From an uncultured Oribacterium sp. (lineage in GTDB: Bacteria > Bacillota > Clostridia > Lachnospirales > Lachnospiraceae), in the NCBI GenBank assembly GCA_937927445.1, contig CALAOB010000121.1, positions 1-19,792 of the forward strand: DNA of 19,792 nucleotides. The letters are read 5' to 3'. The position numbers were made by a program, and so were the translations under genes. The notes beneath the pieces are model-generated. The model was not told the origin of the DNA. It searched no databases and was given only the letters and a program-made list of their open reading frames with translations. This document shows, piece after piece, positions 1 to 5,852 of this stretch. Numbering within the stretch: the first letter of the stretch is position 1; every line of letters begins with the position of its first letter.

Positions 1-118
1 GCCGGGTTCCCTTAGCGGCACTTGGAGTAATTTTTCCTTAGCACCCTCTGCAACGCTGAGTTTTCATAAAGAAAACTCAGTGATTGCAGAGGGCCTAGTG
101 CCGCTTAGGGTCCCCGGC
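1..118. repeat. Nested inverted repeat (MITE-like or large hairpin), possibly cut by the window edge
   Basis: Two inverted repeats are nested. The outer arms are 1-22 and 97-118, starting GCCGGG and ending CCCCGGC, and match at 19 of 22 positions. The inner arms are 44-65 and 71-93 (CCCTCTGCAA...GAGTTTTC and its complement) around a 5-nt loop at 66-70. The short stretch before the inner stem (TTTCCTTAGCACC) resembles part of the outer arm (TTCCCTTAGCGGCAC), suggesting internal duplication. There is no T-tract on either side, so it does not look like a simple terminator. It could be a non-autonomous mobile element with 22-bp terminal repeats, but the left flank is not visible, so no target duplication can be tested. 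Confidence 0.6.
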
Positions 119-130
119 TTAGATTGAACC

Positions 131-172
131 GGTCTCGGAGTACTGTGCCTCCGTTGCCACCCTTCCGGGACC
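131..172. repeat. Palindromic intergenic repeat, copy 1 (9-bp stem, conserved loop)
   Basis: Arms GGTCTCGGA (131-139) and TCCGGGACC (164-172) pair with one G-T position. They enclose a loop containing a 22-nt core at 141-162 that begins TACTGTG and ends TGCCACCC. The same core, with a few substitutions, forms the loop of the hairpin at 1417-1472, and its reverse complement is recognisable at 3311-3339 (ACAGTACTCCG). The stem sequences of the copies are unrelated. It lies just downstream of the UPF0291 gene, but no T-tract follows on the minus strand, so it is not an obvious terminator. Confidence 0.6.
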
Positions 173-192
173 CCTTGCCTGAACGGTCACGT

Positions 193-501
193 TTACTTCT
201 CTTCCTTCAGTTCCTGGTCGGTTTCCGCCATGGCCTTCTCGGCATCGAGCTGGGCGTCGGTCGCGGCCATCGCCTGCTGTGCCTTCGCCTTCGGGTCGAA
301 GGCGTCTGCGGCGTCCTGCTCAGACTGCTTCGACGCGTTCTTGATGTCCTTCAGGTACACGCCGAGGTTCGCCTTCACGGAATCGATATAGGCACGGCGA
401 AGCGTCGCCTGCTCTGCCTTCTCCTCCTCGGTCAGGCCACTGCCCTCCTTCGACTTATGATAAAGCTCATTGATACGCTTGATATCCTGCTCTGTAACCA
501 T
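193..501 (-). CDS. UPF0291 (DUF896/YnzC-type) small protein
   Basis: This 102-residue protein begins MVTEQDIKRINELYHKSKEG and continues with an EEKAEQATLRRAYI segment. That pattern of a short N-terminal helical hairpin followed by E..EQ..LR..Y is typical of the UPF0291/DUF896 family, whose B. subtilis member is YnzC. The family is cytoplasmic and its molecular role is not established. The conserved part ends near residue 60. The remaining 40 residues are Ala/Glu/Lys-rich, probably helical, and make it longer than the usual roughly 75-80 residues. The ATG overlaps the proB stop by one base (TAATG), with GAGGAG 8 nt upstream, so it is probably translated by coupling to proB. Confidence 0.85.
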   Translation of the reverse strand: MVTEQDIKRINELYHKSKEGSGLTEEEKAEQATLRRAYIDSVKANLGVYLKDIKNASKQSEQDAADAFDPKAKAQQAMAATDAQLDAEKAMAETDQELKEEK

Positions 502-1379
502 TATGCATTCTCCTCACTCTCGAGATACTGTACGAGATCAAAATCCTTATTTTCATGTGCTGCGAACAGCGTGCCGACATTCTCTCCCTCGAGAATCTCC
601 GTGATCACATCCGCACTCGTGAAGCGCGCGATCACCATATCCGCACCACTGTCCGTCGAAATCCGTGCCGCCGCGAGCTTCGCACTCATACCCCCGGTGC
701 CGACATTGGACCCGCTGTCCGACTTTCCCATCTCGAGGATGTCCGCATTGATCTCCGGAATGAACGGGATAAACTCCGCATCCGGGTTCTTCTTCGGGTC
801 GTCCGTGAAAAGACCATCGATATCCGACAGCAGAATCACCAGATCCGCATGCACCACGGCACCGACGATCGCCGCCAGCTGGTCATTATCCCCGAAGGAC
901 TCGACCTGATTGATCTCCGACGTCGACACCGTATCGTTCTCATTGACGACCGGCACCGTACCGAGATTCAGCAGCTCGAGGAAGGTGTTCGTCGCATTCT
1001 CACGCGAACGCGGATCGAGCATGATGTTCTTCGTCAGCAGCACCTGCGATGCGATCACACTGTACTCCGAGAAAATCTTCTGGTAGGTCATCATAAGACG
1101 CGCCTGCCCGATCGCCGCAAACGCCTGCTTCTCCGCCATACTCCGCGGACGACGATGCATCCCGATCACACTCCGCCCCGTCGCGATCGCACCCGACGAC
1201 ACGAGGATCACATCCTTCCCCTCCGCATTCAGATCCGAAATCACACGCACCAGCTTCTCGATCTTCCGAAGATCCAGACTCCCCGTCTCCTTATGGGTGA
1301 TGCTCGCGGACCCCACCTTAATCACGATCCGCTTCTTATTTTTCAAACTTGCTCTCATCTCATGATTCGTCTTTTCCAT
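501..1379 (-). CDS. proB: Glutamate 5-kinase, short form without PUA domain
   Basis: It catalyses ATP-dependent phosphorylation of L-glutamate to gamma-glutamyl phosphate, the first step of proline synthesis, in the cytoplasm. The 292-residue protein is an amino-acid kinase domain. It shows the N-terminal phosphate-binding KVGSAS (21-26), SSGAIATG (61-68), substrate-site NENDTVS (146-152), FGDNDQLAA (162-170), SDIDGL (185-190) and VGTGGMSAKL (226-235). It stops after the kinase domain, whereas the E. coli enzyme (about 367 residues) carries a C-terminal PUA domain; PUA-less ProB is known in other bacteria. The start is supported by GGGAG 4 nt upstream. The usual partner proA is not next to it; a UPF0291 gene follows with a 1-base overlap. 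A possible -10 (TATACT, 1406-1411) lies immediately beside the hairpin repeat at 1417-1472. Confidence 0.95.
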   Translation of the reverse strand: MEKTNHEMRASLKNKKRIVIKVGSASITHKETGSLDLRKIEKLVRVISDLNAEGKDVILVSSGAIATGRSVIGMHRRPRSMAEKQAFAAIGQARLMMTYQKIFSEYSVIASQVLLTKNIMLDPRSRENATNTFLELLNLGTVPVVNENDTVSTSEINQVESFGDNDQLAAIVGAVVHADLVILLSDIDGLFTDDPKKNPDAEFIPFIPEINADILEMGKSDSGSNVGTGGMSAKLAAARISTDSGADMVIARFTSADVITEILEGENVGTLFAAHENKDFDLVQYLESEENA

Positions 1380-1416
1380 AACACTCCCGAGAACCGATAA
1401 TATTCAGTATAACGCT

Positions 1417-1472
1417 CGGTCGACGCCTCGGCGTACTGTGTTTCTGCTGCCACCCCGCCGAGGCGTCGACCG
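1417..1472. repeat. Perfect 17-bp hairpin repeat, copy 2 of the conserved-loop family
   Basis: The arms at 1417-1433 (CGGTCGACGCCTCGGCG) and 1456-1472 are perfect reverse complements. The 22-nt loop at 1434-1455 begins TACTGTG and ends TGCCACCC, matching the loop of the repeat at 131-172, although the stems are unrelated. It sits between the divergently spaced ends of the COG2509 gene (3' end) and proB (5' end), directly upstream of the possible proB -10 at 1406-1411, so it may affect proB expression. No T-tract follows on either strand, so it is not a classical terminator. Confidence 0.8.
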
Positions 1473-1500
1473 AAAATAAAAAACAAAATAATGGAATATT

Positions 1501-3144
1501 TTATAATGAATTATACGACTTGACAAGTGCTTCCGCGGCTTTCATGCCGTCCATCGCCGCGCTCATGATGCCGCCCGCATAGCCGGCACCCTCGCCGCAC
1601 GGATAGAGCCCCGGGATGTTTGAACAGAAATCCTCCCCTCGCGGAATCCGTACCGGACTCGAGGTCCGCGCCTCGATGCCACAGAGCAGCGTGTCGTCCT
1701 GTGCGAAGCCATGCAGCTTATGCTCGAAGCTCTCCATCCCCTCGATGAAGGTCTCGTTAAACTCATTGAGCGCCGCATAGGGCGAGTCCGCCGGGAAGCG
1801 GAACAGCCCGTTCAGCCGACTGTAGCCGTACTGCCCCTTGATTTCAGGGCCAATGCTCCCGACCGTTTCGTCGGTGGTTTCGCGGTCCGCCTTGAAATCC
1901 CCGTAAGTCTGCACCGGCACACGGCCATCCAGCAGCTGGTATGCCCGCTCCTCCAGCGTCCGCTGCAGCTCGATGCCGCCGAGCGGATGAGCCGCCCCGT
2001 CATAATCCGTCTTCCGGATCGACACGATGATGGCAGCATTGGCGTTCTTCCCGTCCCGGGCATGATAGCTCATCCCGTTCACGCAGAGACGCCCCGGCTC
2101 CGACGAGCTGTTCACGACATAGCCGCCCGGACACATGCAGAAGCTATAAACACCACGCCCGTTCTTCGCACTTGTGTGCGTCAGCTTGTAGGCACCCGGC
2201 CCGAGCGCCCGCCGCGTTTCCGCATCCACCGCACCATAGAGATCCATGTCGATCATCGTCTGCGGATGCTGCACACGGAAGCCCATCGCGAAGTCCTTCG
2301 CCTCCATGTGGAGACCGGCTGCGTAGAGCTCCTCATAGCTGTCGCGCGCCGAGTGACCGATGGCGAGGATGATCTTCCGGTCCTTATCCCGCACCGGATC
2401 ATACGTAAACTTCGTATGGAAGTGAATCTCACCGCCGAGCGCCTCGATCTCATAACGGATGCCGCGCACGACATCGACGAGACAGTCCGTCCCGACATGC
2501 GGCTTCGCGTCGATGAGGATGGAGGCATCTGCCCCATAGCCGACGAACAGATTCAGGATGAAACGACTGCGCCCATCCGGATCCTTCGTCAGCGTGTTCA
2601 GCTTTCCGTCGGAGAATGTTCCAGCACCACCTTCACCGAACTGCGGATTCGAGTCCGGATTCAGCACCCCCGTCGCCCAGAGACGCTCGACATCCTCAAC
2701 ACGCTCCTCGACCGACGCACCACGCTCATACACGATCGGATGCATCCCGGCACGCGCGAGGATCAGCGCTGCAAACATCCCGGCCGGACCGAAGCCCACG
2801 ACCACCGGACAATGCGCCTCCTCCCGGAAGTAGTCACGCCGAGGCATGTCCCCGATCTTCTCACCGAGCTCCGGCGCACGATACTCGACCCGCTCGCCCA
2901 TCTGGACATCCCGGTTCCGAAGCCGCTTCACCAGCTTCTCCTCCGCCCGAAGACCACCCTCCAGCTCCACCAGCAGCGTATAGCTGAAGAAAATCTCCGG
3001 CCGCTTCCGCGCATCGATCGACCGCCGAAGCACCTCCAGCGTCGCGATCTCCGCCGGCTTCACCCCCAGCAGCTTCGCACACTGAAGCCGCAGCATCTTC
3101 ACCGACGCCGTCACCGGAAGCTTCACCTGATTCACTCTGATCAT
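1501..3144 (-). CDS. FAD-dependent dehydrogenase, COG2509 family
   Basis: A predicted cytoplasmic flavoprotein oxidoreductase of 547 residues; physiological substrate unknown. An N-terminal domain of about 110 residues (MIRVNQVKLPV..., with the typical EVLRRSIDARKRPEI) precedes an FAD-binding Rossmann motif VVVGFGPAGMFAAL (about 114-127) and YERG. The family signature GGAGTFSDGKLNT follows. The C-terminal FAD-contact region reads GLYPCGEGAGYAGGIMSAAMDG. I chose the ATG at 3144 because AAGGAG lies 5 nt upstream; the longer reading frame to 3186 would put the Shine-Dalgarno inside the gene. No clear operon partner: proB starts about 120 bp downstream behind a hairpin repeat. No strong terminator is visible after the stop, only an A/T-rich stretch. 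Confidence 0.9.
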   Translation of the reverse strand: MIRVNQVKLPVTASVKMLRLQCAKLLGVKPAEIATLEVLRRSIDARKRPEIFFSYTLLVELEGGLRAEEKLVKRLRNRDVQMGERVEYRAPELGEKIGDMPRRDYFREEAHCPVVVGFGPAGMFAALILARAGMHPIVYERGASVEERVEDVERLWATGVLNPDSNPQFGEGGAGTFSDGKLNTLTKDPDGRSRFILNLFVGYGADASILIDAKPHVGTDCLVDVVRGIRYEIEALGGEIHFHTKFTYDPVRDKDRKIILAIGHSARDSYEELYAAGLHMEAKDFAMGFRVQHPQTMIDMDLYGAVDAETRRALGPGAYKLTHTSAKNGRGVYSFCMCPGGYVVNSSSEPGRLCVNGMSYHARDGKNANAAIIVSIRKTDYDGAAHPLGGIELQRTLEERAYQLLDGRVPVQTYGDFKADRETTDETVGSIGPEIKGQYGYSRLNGLFRFPADSPYAALNEFNETFIEGMESFEHKLHGFAQDDTLLCGIEARTSSPVRIPRGEDFCSNIPGLYPCGEGAGYAGGIMSAAMDGMKAAEALVKSYNSL

Positions 3145-3203
3145 AACTACTCCTTTATATGAACGATTTACTCTAATTGAATTCAAAAATCACAAGTATG
3201 CCC

Positions 3204-3212
3204 ATCATAACA
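3204..3212 (-). promoter_or_regulatory. Possible extended -10 promoter for the COG2509 gene
   Basis: On the minus strand TGTTATGAT (TATGAT with an upstream TG) lies about 60 bp before the ATG at 3144. No good -35 hexamer is visible at the usual spacing. The call rests on position and on the extended -10 pattern also seen before rpsU, alaS and the MBL gene. Confidence 0.35.
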
Positions 3213-3270
3213 TAAAACAGGGAAAATACGAAATGATAGACAAACAACAGGCCAGAGGACAGGCGTCGGA

Positions 3271-3368
3271 GTTACTATTCACTCGTCAACTGAATTCAGG
3301 CGGGAGCCGGAGGGGCAGCAACGTAGGAACAGTACTCCGTTGCCGCCCCTTCGCCGCCCCTGGCCAAC
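3271..3368. repeat. Palindromic/MITE-like repeat, copy 3 (rearranged)
   Basis: The left end GTTACTATTCACTCGTCAAC (3271-3290) matches the terminal repeat of the element at 9181-9262 (GGTACTGTTCACTCGTCAAC). The middle contains a hairpin with arms 3312-3323 (GGGGCAGCAACG) and 3338-3349 (11 of 12 paired). Positions 3311-3339 match the reverse complement of the core at 141-162, ending ACAGTACTCCG. The copy therefore links the two hairpin types. The expected inverted right terminus is missing. The octamer GTTACTAT occurs at 3271-3278 and again at 3369-3376, which might be a target duplication or chance, since it overlaps the first unit of the array to its right. Confidence 0.5.
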
Positions 3369-3373
3369 GTTAC

Positions 3374-3773
3374 TATCCAATATGGTTTGATGATAAAAAT
3401 ACTGGATATGTTTTTTGACTGTAAGCATGACAGGTGGCTGCAAAATATCCACTCTTAGGCGATTTCAAAAATACTGGATAGGAAAAGCCTTATTTCCTAA
3501 GAGGAATCCGGGCTCGCATATCCAGTATTAAAAAAAAGAAGGTTTATTGGATATCAGCCGAAAGAAACTCGTCTCTGAAGTCAGAAATACATATCCACCA
3601 TTTAAAAAAGCGAGGATTATTCGATAGTACGCTTATATGCGTATGCCTGATTTCGCAGAAAACTATCCAATAAGTGCCCTGTTTGAAAATCTTAGATAGT
3701 TTAGCTCCGTACACAAAAATGATAGATGGTGTTAAAAATATCCACGATTTCGAAAACAACTGGTTATTGGATA
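3374..3773. repeat. Array 1: six 35-bp imperfect palindromes at 72-75 bp period
   Basis: The units are 3374-3408, 3446-3480, 3519-3553, 3592-3626, 3664-3698 and 3739-3773. Each is exactly 35 bp, begins TATCCA and ends in GGATA or a close variant (TACTGGATA, TATTGGATA, TATTCGATA, TCTTAGATA). Start-to-start distances are 72, 73, 73, 72 and 75 bp; spacers are 37, 38, 38, 37 and 40 bp. The roughly 20 bp inside each unit and the spacers show no clear conservation. Some half-sites extend to ACTATCCAATA. The DNA is much richer in A/T than the flanking genes and I see no convincing open frame. The half-site resembles a degenerate DnaA box (TTATCCACA) but the first base is always A or C. Function unknown; see findings. 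Confidence 0.85.
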
Positions 3774-4051
3774 GTGCCATCCATCTTCATCTATTTCACC
3801 CGGTTCGCCAGTAAAAATTTCCGGGCCGCGCTCGATGATCGGCTGAAAATCGAGCAGTATTCCAGCGCGGCATCCGCACGCAAAGAAAAAATCGTCGATT
3901 TTTTTGTTTGTTTGCACGGGGCGGGACCGATATGTAAATAGATAAAGGCAGTCGAATGGGTGGGCAAATAAACAAAAAGAGACGCTTGGCATAGGCGTCT
4001 CATAAAAATCAAACGAGGATGAAGACATCGCCTTGCCCGAACAATAACGAC
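3774..4051. other. Gene-free spacer between the two palindrome arrays
   Basis: No gene is visible. It contains a hairpin CTCGAT...ATCGAG (3831-3854) nested in GCCGCGCT...AGCGCGGC (3825-3871). It also holds an A/T-rich palindrome AAAAAATCG-T-CGATTTTTT (3886-3904) and the terminator at 3971-4001. I looked for further 35-bp units at the 73-bp period and found none. The only hint is AGAC at about 3980, exactly one period before the first unit of array 2, but that belongs to the terminator stem. Confidence 0.5.
3971..4001 (-). terminator. Rho-independent terminator, minus strand
   Basis: On the minus strand GAGACGC pairs with GCGTCTC (4001-3995 and 3985-3979) around a 9-nt loop and is followed by TTTTTGTT (3978-3971). 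No gene ends nearby: the next gene upstream on this strand ends at 4540 and has its own terminator at 4427-4453. This one would therefore end either read-through or a transcript crossing array 2. Confidence 0.65.
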
Positions 4052-4387
4052 TGGACATGCGATGCTTTTTTCGAAAATCGTGTATATGGATTTCCTACCT
4101 GAAATCGAAAATCGACAGGTAAAATAGACACGGACGTTCTCGTTCTGAAATCGTGTATATTTAATCGGCAATTGACAGCGAAAATCAGCATCTGATTTCG
4201 ATTTTTATAGACACGATTTCCGAAAAAGTCCTTCCGTGTATAGTTTCTCTCATGAATCCGGTTTCGGAGCGTAATTCTCATAGACACGATTTCTGAAAAA
4301 GTCCTTCCGTGTATAGTTTCTCTTCTGAGTCCGGCTTCGAGCGCAACTTTCATATACACAAAATCGTAAATCATCGAATCATGTAGA
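4052..4387. repeat. Array 2: five 35-bp imperfect palindromes related to array 1
   Basis: The units are 4052-4086, 4125-4159, 4208-4242, 4281-4315 and 4353-4387, each exactly 35 bp. The left half-site is TAGACACG or a variant (TGGACATG, TATACACA); the right one is CGTGTATA (CATGTAGA in the last). Start-to-start distances are 73, 83, 73 and 72 bp. Units 3 and 4 differ at one base and their following spacers are also alike, showing local tandem duplication. A longer half-site, TATACACGATTTCNGA, can be read at one end of units 1-4 and, as TATCCACGATTTCGAA, at the left end of the last unit of array 1, tying the arrays together. No credible coding frame: 73 is not a multiple of 3 and apparent frames lack ribosome sites. 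Confidence 0.85.
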
Positions 4388-4426
4388 TCGTCGCCTGCAT
4401 CTGCCGAAAATGTACCTCCTGCCAGC

Positions 4427-4453
4427 AGAAAAACCAGTCGAAAAGGCGACTGG
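4427..4453 (-). terminator. Terminator of the solute-binding protein gene
   Basis: On the minus strand CCAGTCG (4453-4447) pairs with CGACTGG (4440-4434) around CCTTTT and is followed by TTTTTCTGC. It is about 90 bp after the stop codon of the solute-binding protein, in the right orientation to end the GGDEF-lipoprotein operon. Confidence 0.75.
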
Positions 4454-4469
4454 ATTCATATAAGTTTTC

Positions 4470-4524
4470 GCCCCTCCGGCTGTTTGCCATGCTGCGTTTC
4501 CGTCGCCTGCCCTCCGGCCTGCTG
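4470..4524. repeat. Possible diverged copy of the palindromic repeat family
   Basis: Read on the minus strand, GGAGGGCAGGCGACGGAAAC resembles GGAGGGGCAGCAACGTAGGA of the copy at 3309-3328, and CCTCCGGC occurs twice (4473-4480 and 4511-4518) as in the copies at 3271-3368 (as complement) and 9181-9262. The similarity is partial and there is no clean hairpin, so this is tentative. It lies between the stop of the lipoprotein gene and its terminator. Confidence 0.35.
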
Positions 4525-4539
4525 CATTATTTGAAATGC

Positions 4540-5838
4540 TCAGGCGTTTTCCTGCAGTCGCGCGTTGATCTCCGCCGCGCACGCCTCCAGGCTCTCCTTT
4601 CCATATAAATACTTATCCGCCATATCCTTGAAGGCATCCATCACGGTCGACGATTCCAGCTGCGGAATCATGATCGCGTTCTCATCCTGCATCTCCTTGA
4701 TCTCCTGCGCCGCCGCATACTCGAGCGAGTCCACCTGCCGTGAGGACTTCAGCGCATCCAGCGCCCGCTCCGAAATCGGCACACCCTTCTCCGTGCCCTG
4801 CAGCCGTGCCATATCCGCGTCGTTCAGGAGGAAGTTCAGGAAGCGCGCCGCCTCCTTCGGGTGCTGCGTCGTTGCACTGATCGCATAGAGCGTCGCCGGC
4901 TTCGTATACCAGCCGCTGCGAAGCGCCCCCGGCTCCTTGATGTTGTTCCCGATGACGACATTGGCCCCGGACTTAGAGAGCTCCGCGCAGTAGCGCGTCG
5001 CTTCACTCGCCCAGCAGCTGGTCCCTGCCGTCGTCCCGTTCTCGAAATCCGTCGCGTCGAAATCCTCAACCCGCGGGATGACCTTCTTCTCCAGCAGCTG
5101 CTTATAGAAGTCGAGGATCTCCGCCCAGTCCTCCGCCGTCCCGCAGTAGCTTCCATCCGCCGTAAACAGCACCCGGCCCGTCGTCTGCTCGAAATGCGCG
5201 ATGAGACTAAGAAACAGATGCTTCTTCACCATCCCGACCGGATAGATCCCATCCTTCGACATCCGCTCCGCCGCCTGGAAAAGATCCTCCCAGGTCTCCG
5301 GGATGTCGAGCCCATAGCGATCATAGATATCCTTGTTATAGAAGAACACTGACATGTTGTAGGCGATCGGGATCGCGTTCAGATGCCCGTTCACCGTACC
5401 GAGTGCGAGATCCGCCTCCGAATAGCGACTGAGATCCAGCACATCCGTCAGGTAGTTCAGGTTATAGTAGCCGGTCCCATCCGGCGAGTAGGTATGCAGC
5501 CAGGAATAGTTGATCTGCATGACATCTGCGTTCGTATGGCTCTTCATGAATACCTGATTGCGCGTCTCGTAGCCGTCCCACACACCATAGGTGTGGTCTA
5601 CACGGATGTCCGGATTTTTATCCTCGAAGACCTGGATACCGGTCAGTGTGTACTGATGGCGTGTATCGTTCCCCCACCAGGCGTAGGAAATCACCGTCTG
5701 CTCCTTCTCCTGACGGTAGATCGTCTGCGTGTCCTCACCGAGCACGCGCTGGTGCCAGAAGCTGCAGCCACCGGTGCTGAGGGCCAATGCTGAGATCAGG
5801 GTGCATGCCAGTAATTTTTTCCATGCGATTTTTCTCAT
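4540..5838 (-). CDS. ABC-transporter-type extracellular solute-binding lipoprotein (family 1)
   Basis: A 432-residue protein with a signal peptide (MRKIAWKKLLACTLISALAL) and a lipobox-like STGGC that places the lipidated Cys at residue 25, so it should be anchored on the outer face of the membrane. The mature part has family 1 solute-binding features: ISYAWWGNDTRHQYT, IQVFEDKNPDIRVD, the NAIPIAYNMSVFFYNKDIYDRYG segment and IPETWEDLFQAAERM. The ligand is probably a sugar or oligosaccharide, inferred from the family only. No permease or ATPase gene is in the window. It lies 14 bp downstream of the GGDEF gene and shares its operon, so it may serve as the sensory or uptake partner of that protein. 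A terminator follows at 4427-4453. Confidence 0.9.
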   Translation of the reverse strand: MRKIAWKKLLACTLISALALSTGGCSFWHQRVLGEDTQTIYRQEKEQTVISYAWWGNDTRHQYTLTGIQVFEDKNPDIRVDHTYGVWDGYETRNQVFMKSHTNADVMQINYSWLHTYSPDGTGYYNLNYLTDVLDLSRYSEADLALGTVNGHLNAIPIAYNMSVFFYNKDIYDRYGLDIPETWEDLFQAAERMSKDGIYPVGMVKKHLFLSLIAHFEQTTGRVLFTADGSYCGTAEDWAEILDFYKQLLEKKVIPRVEDFDATDFENGTTAGTSCWASEATRYCAELSKSGANVVIGNNIKEPGALRSGWYTKPATLYAISATTQHPKEAARFLNFLLNDADMARLQGTEKGVPISERALDALKSSRQVDSLEYAAAQEIKEMQDENAIMIPQLESSTVMDAFKDMADKYLYGKESLEACAAEINARLQENA

Positions 5839-5852
5839 CCTGTCTCACCACC

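Noticed and set aside
1417..1472. Bidirectional terminator between proB and the COG2509 gene
   Set aside because: The stem is strong, but no T-tract follows on either strand and the 22-nt loop is shared with another intergenic hairpin, so a repeat element fits better.
1711..3162. Long plus-strand frames opposite real genes (also at 5787-7316, 9292-10581, 12699-14006, 15467-17110, 17874-19589)
   Set aside because: They are antisense shadows of well-supported minus-strand genes in GC-rich DNA, rich in Arg, His and Leu, with no domain pattern.
3544..4374. Open frames of 60-126 residues across the array region on both strands
   Set aside because: None has a ribosome site or recognisable domain. 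Their peptide repeats merely reflect the DNA repeats, and the 73-bp period shifts frame at each unit.
3374..4387. CRISPR array (35-bp repeats, 37-38 bp spacers, period 72-73)
   Set aside because: The geometry fits, but CRISPR repeats should be nearly identical along their whole length. Here only the outer 6-9 bases are kept, two spacers in array 2 are related to each other, one spacer is 10 bp longer, and there are no cas genes in the window.
4379..4582. Small minus-strand frame of 67 residues after the solute-binding protein gene
   Set aside because: It overlaps the end of the lipoprotein gene, runs through that gene's terminator hairpin and has no recognisable sequence.
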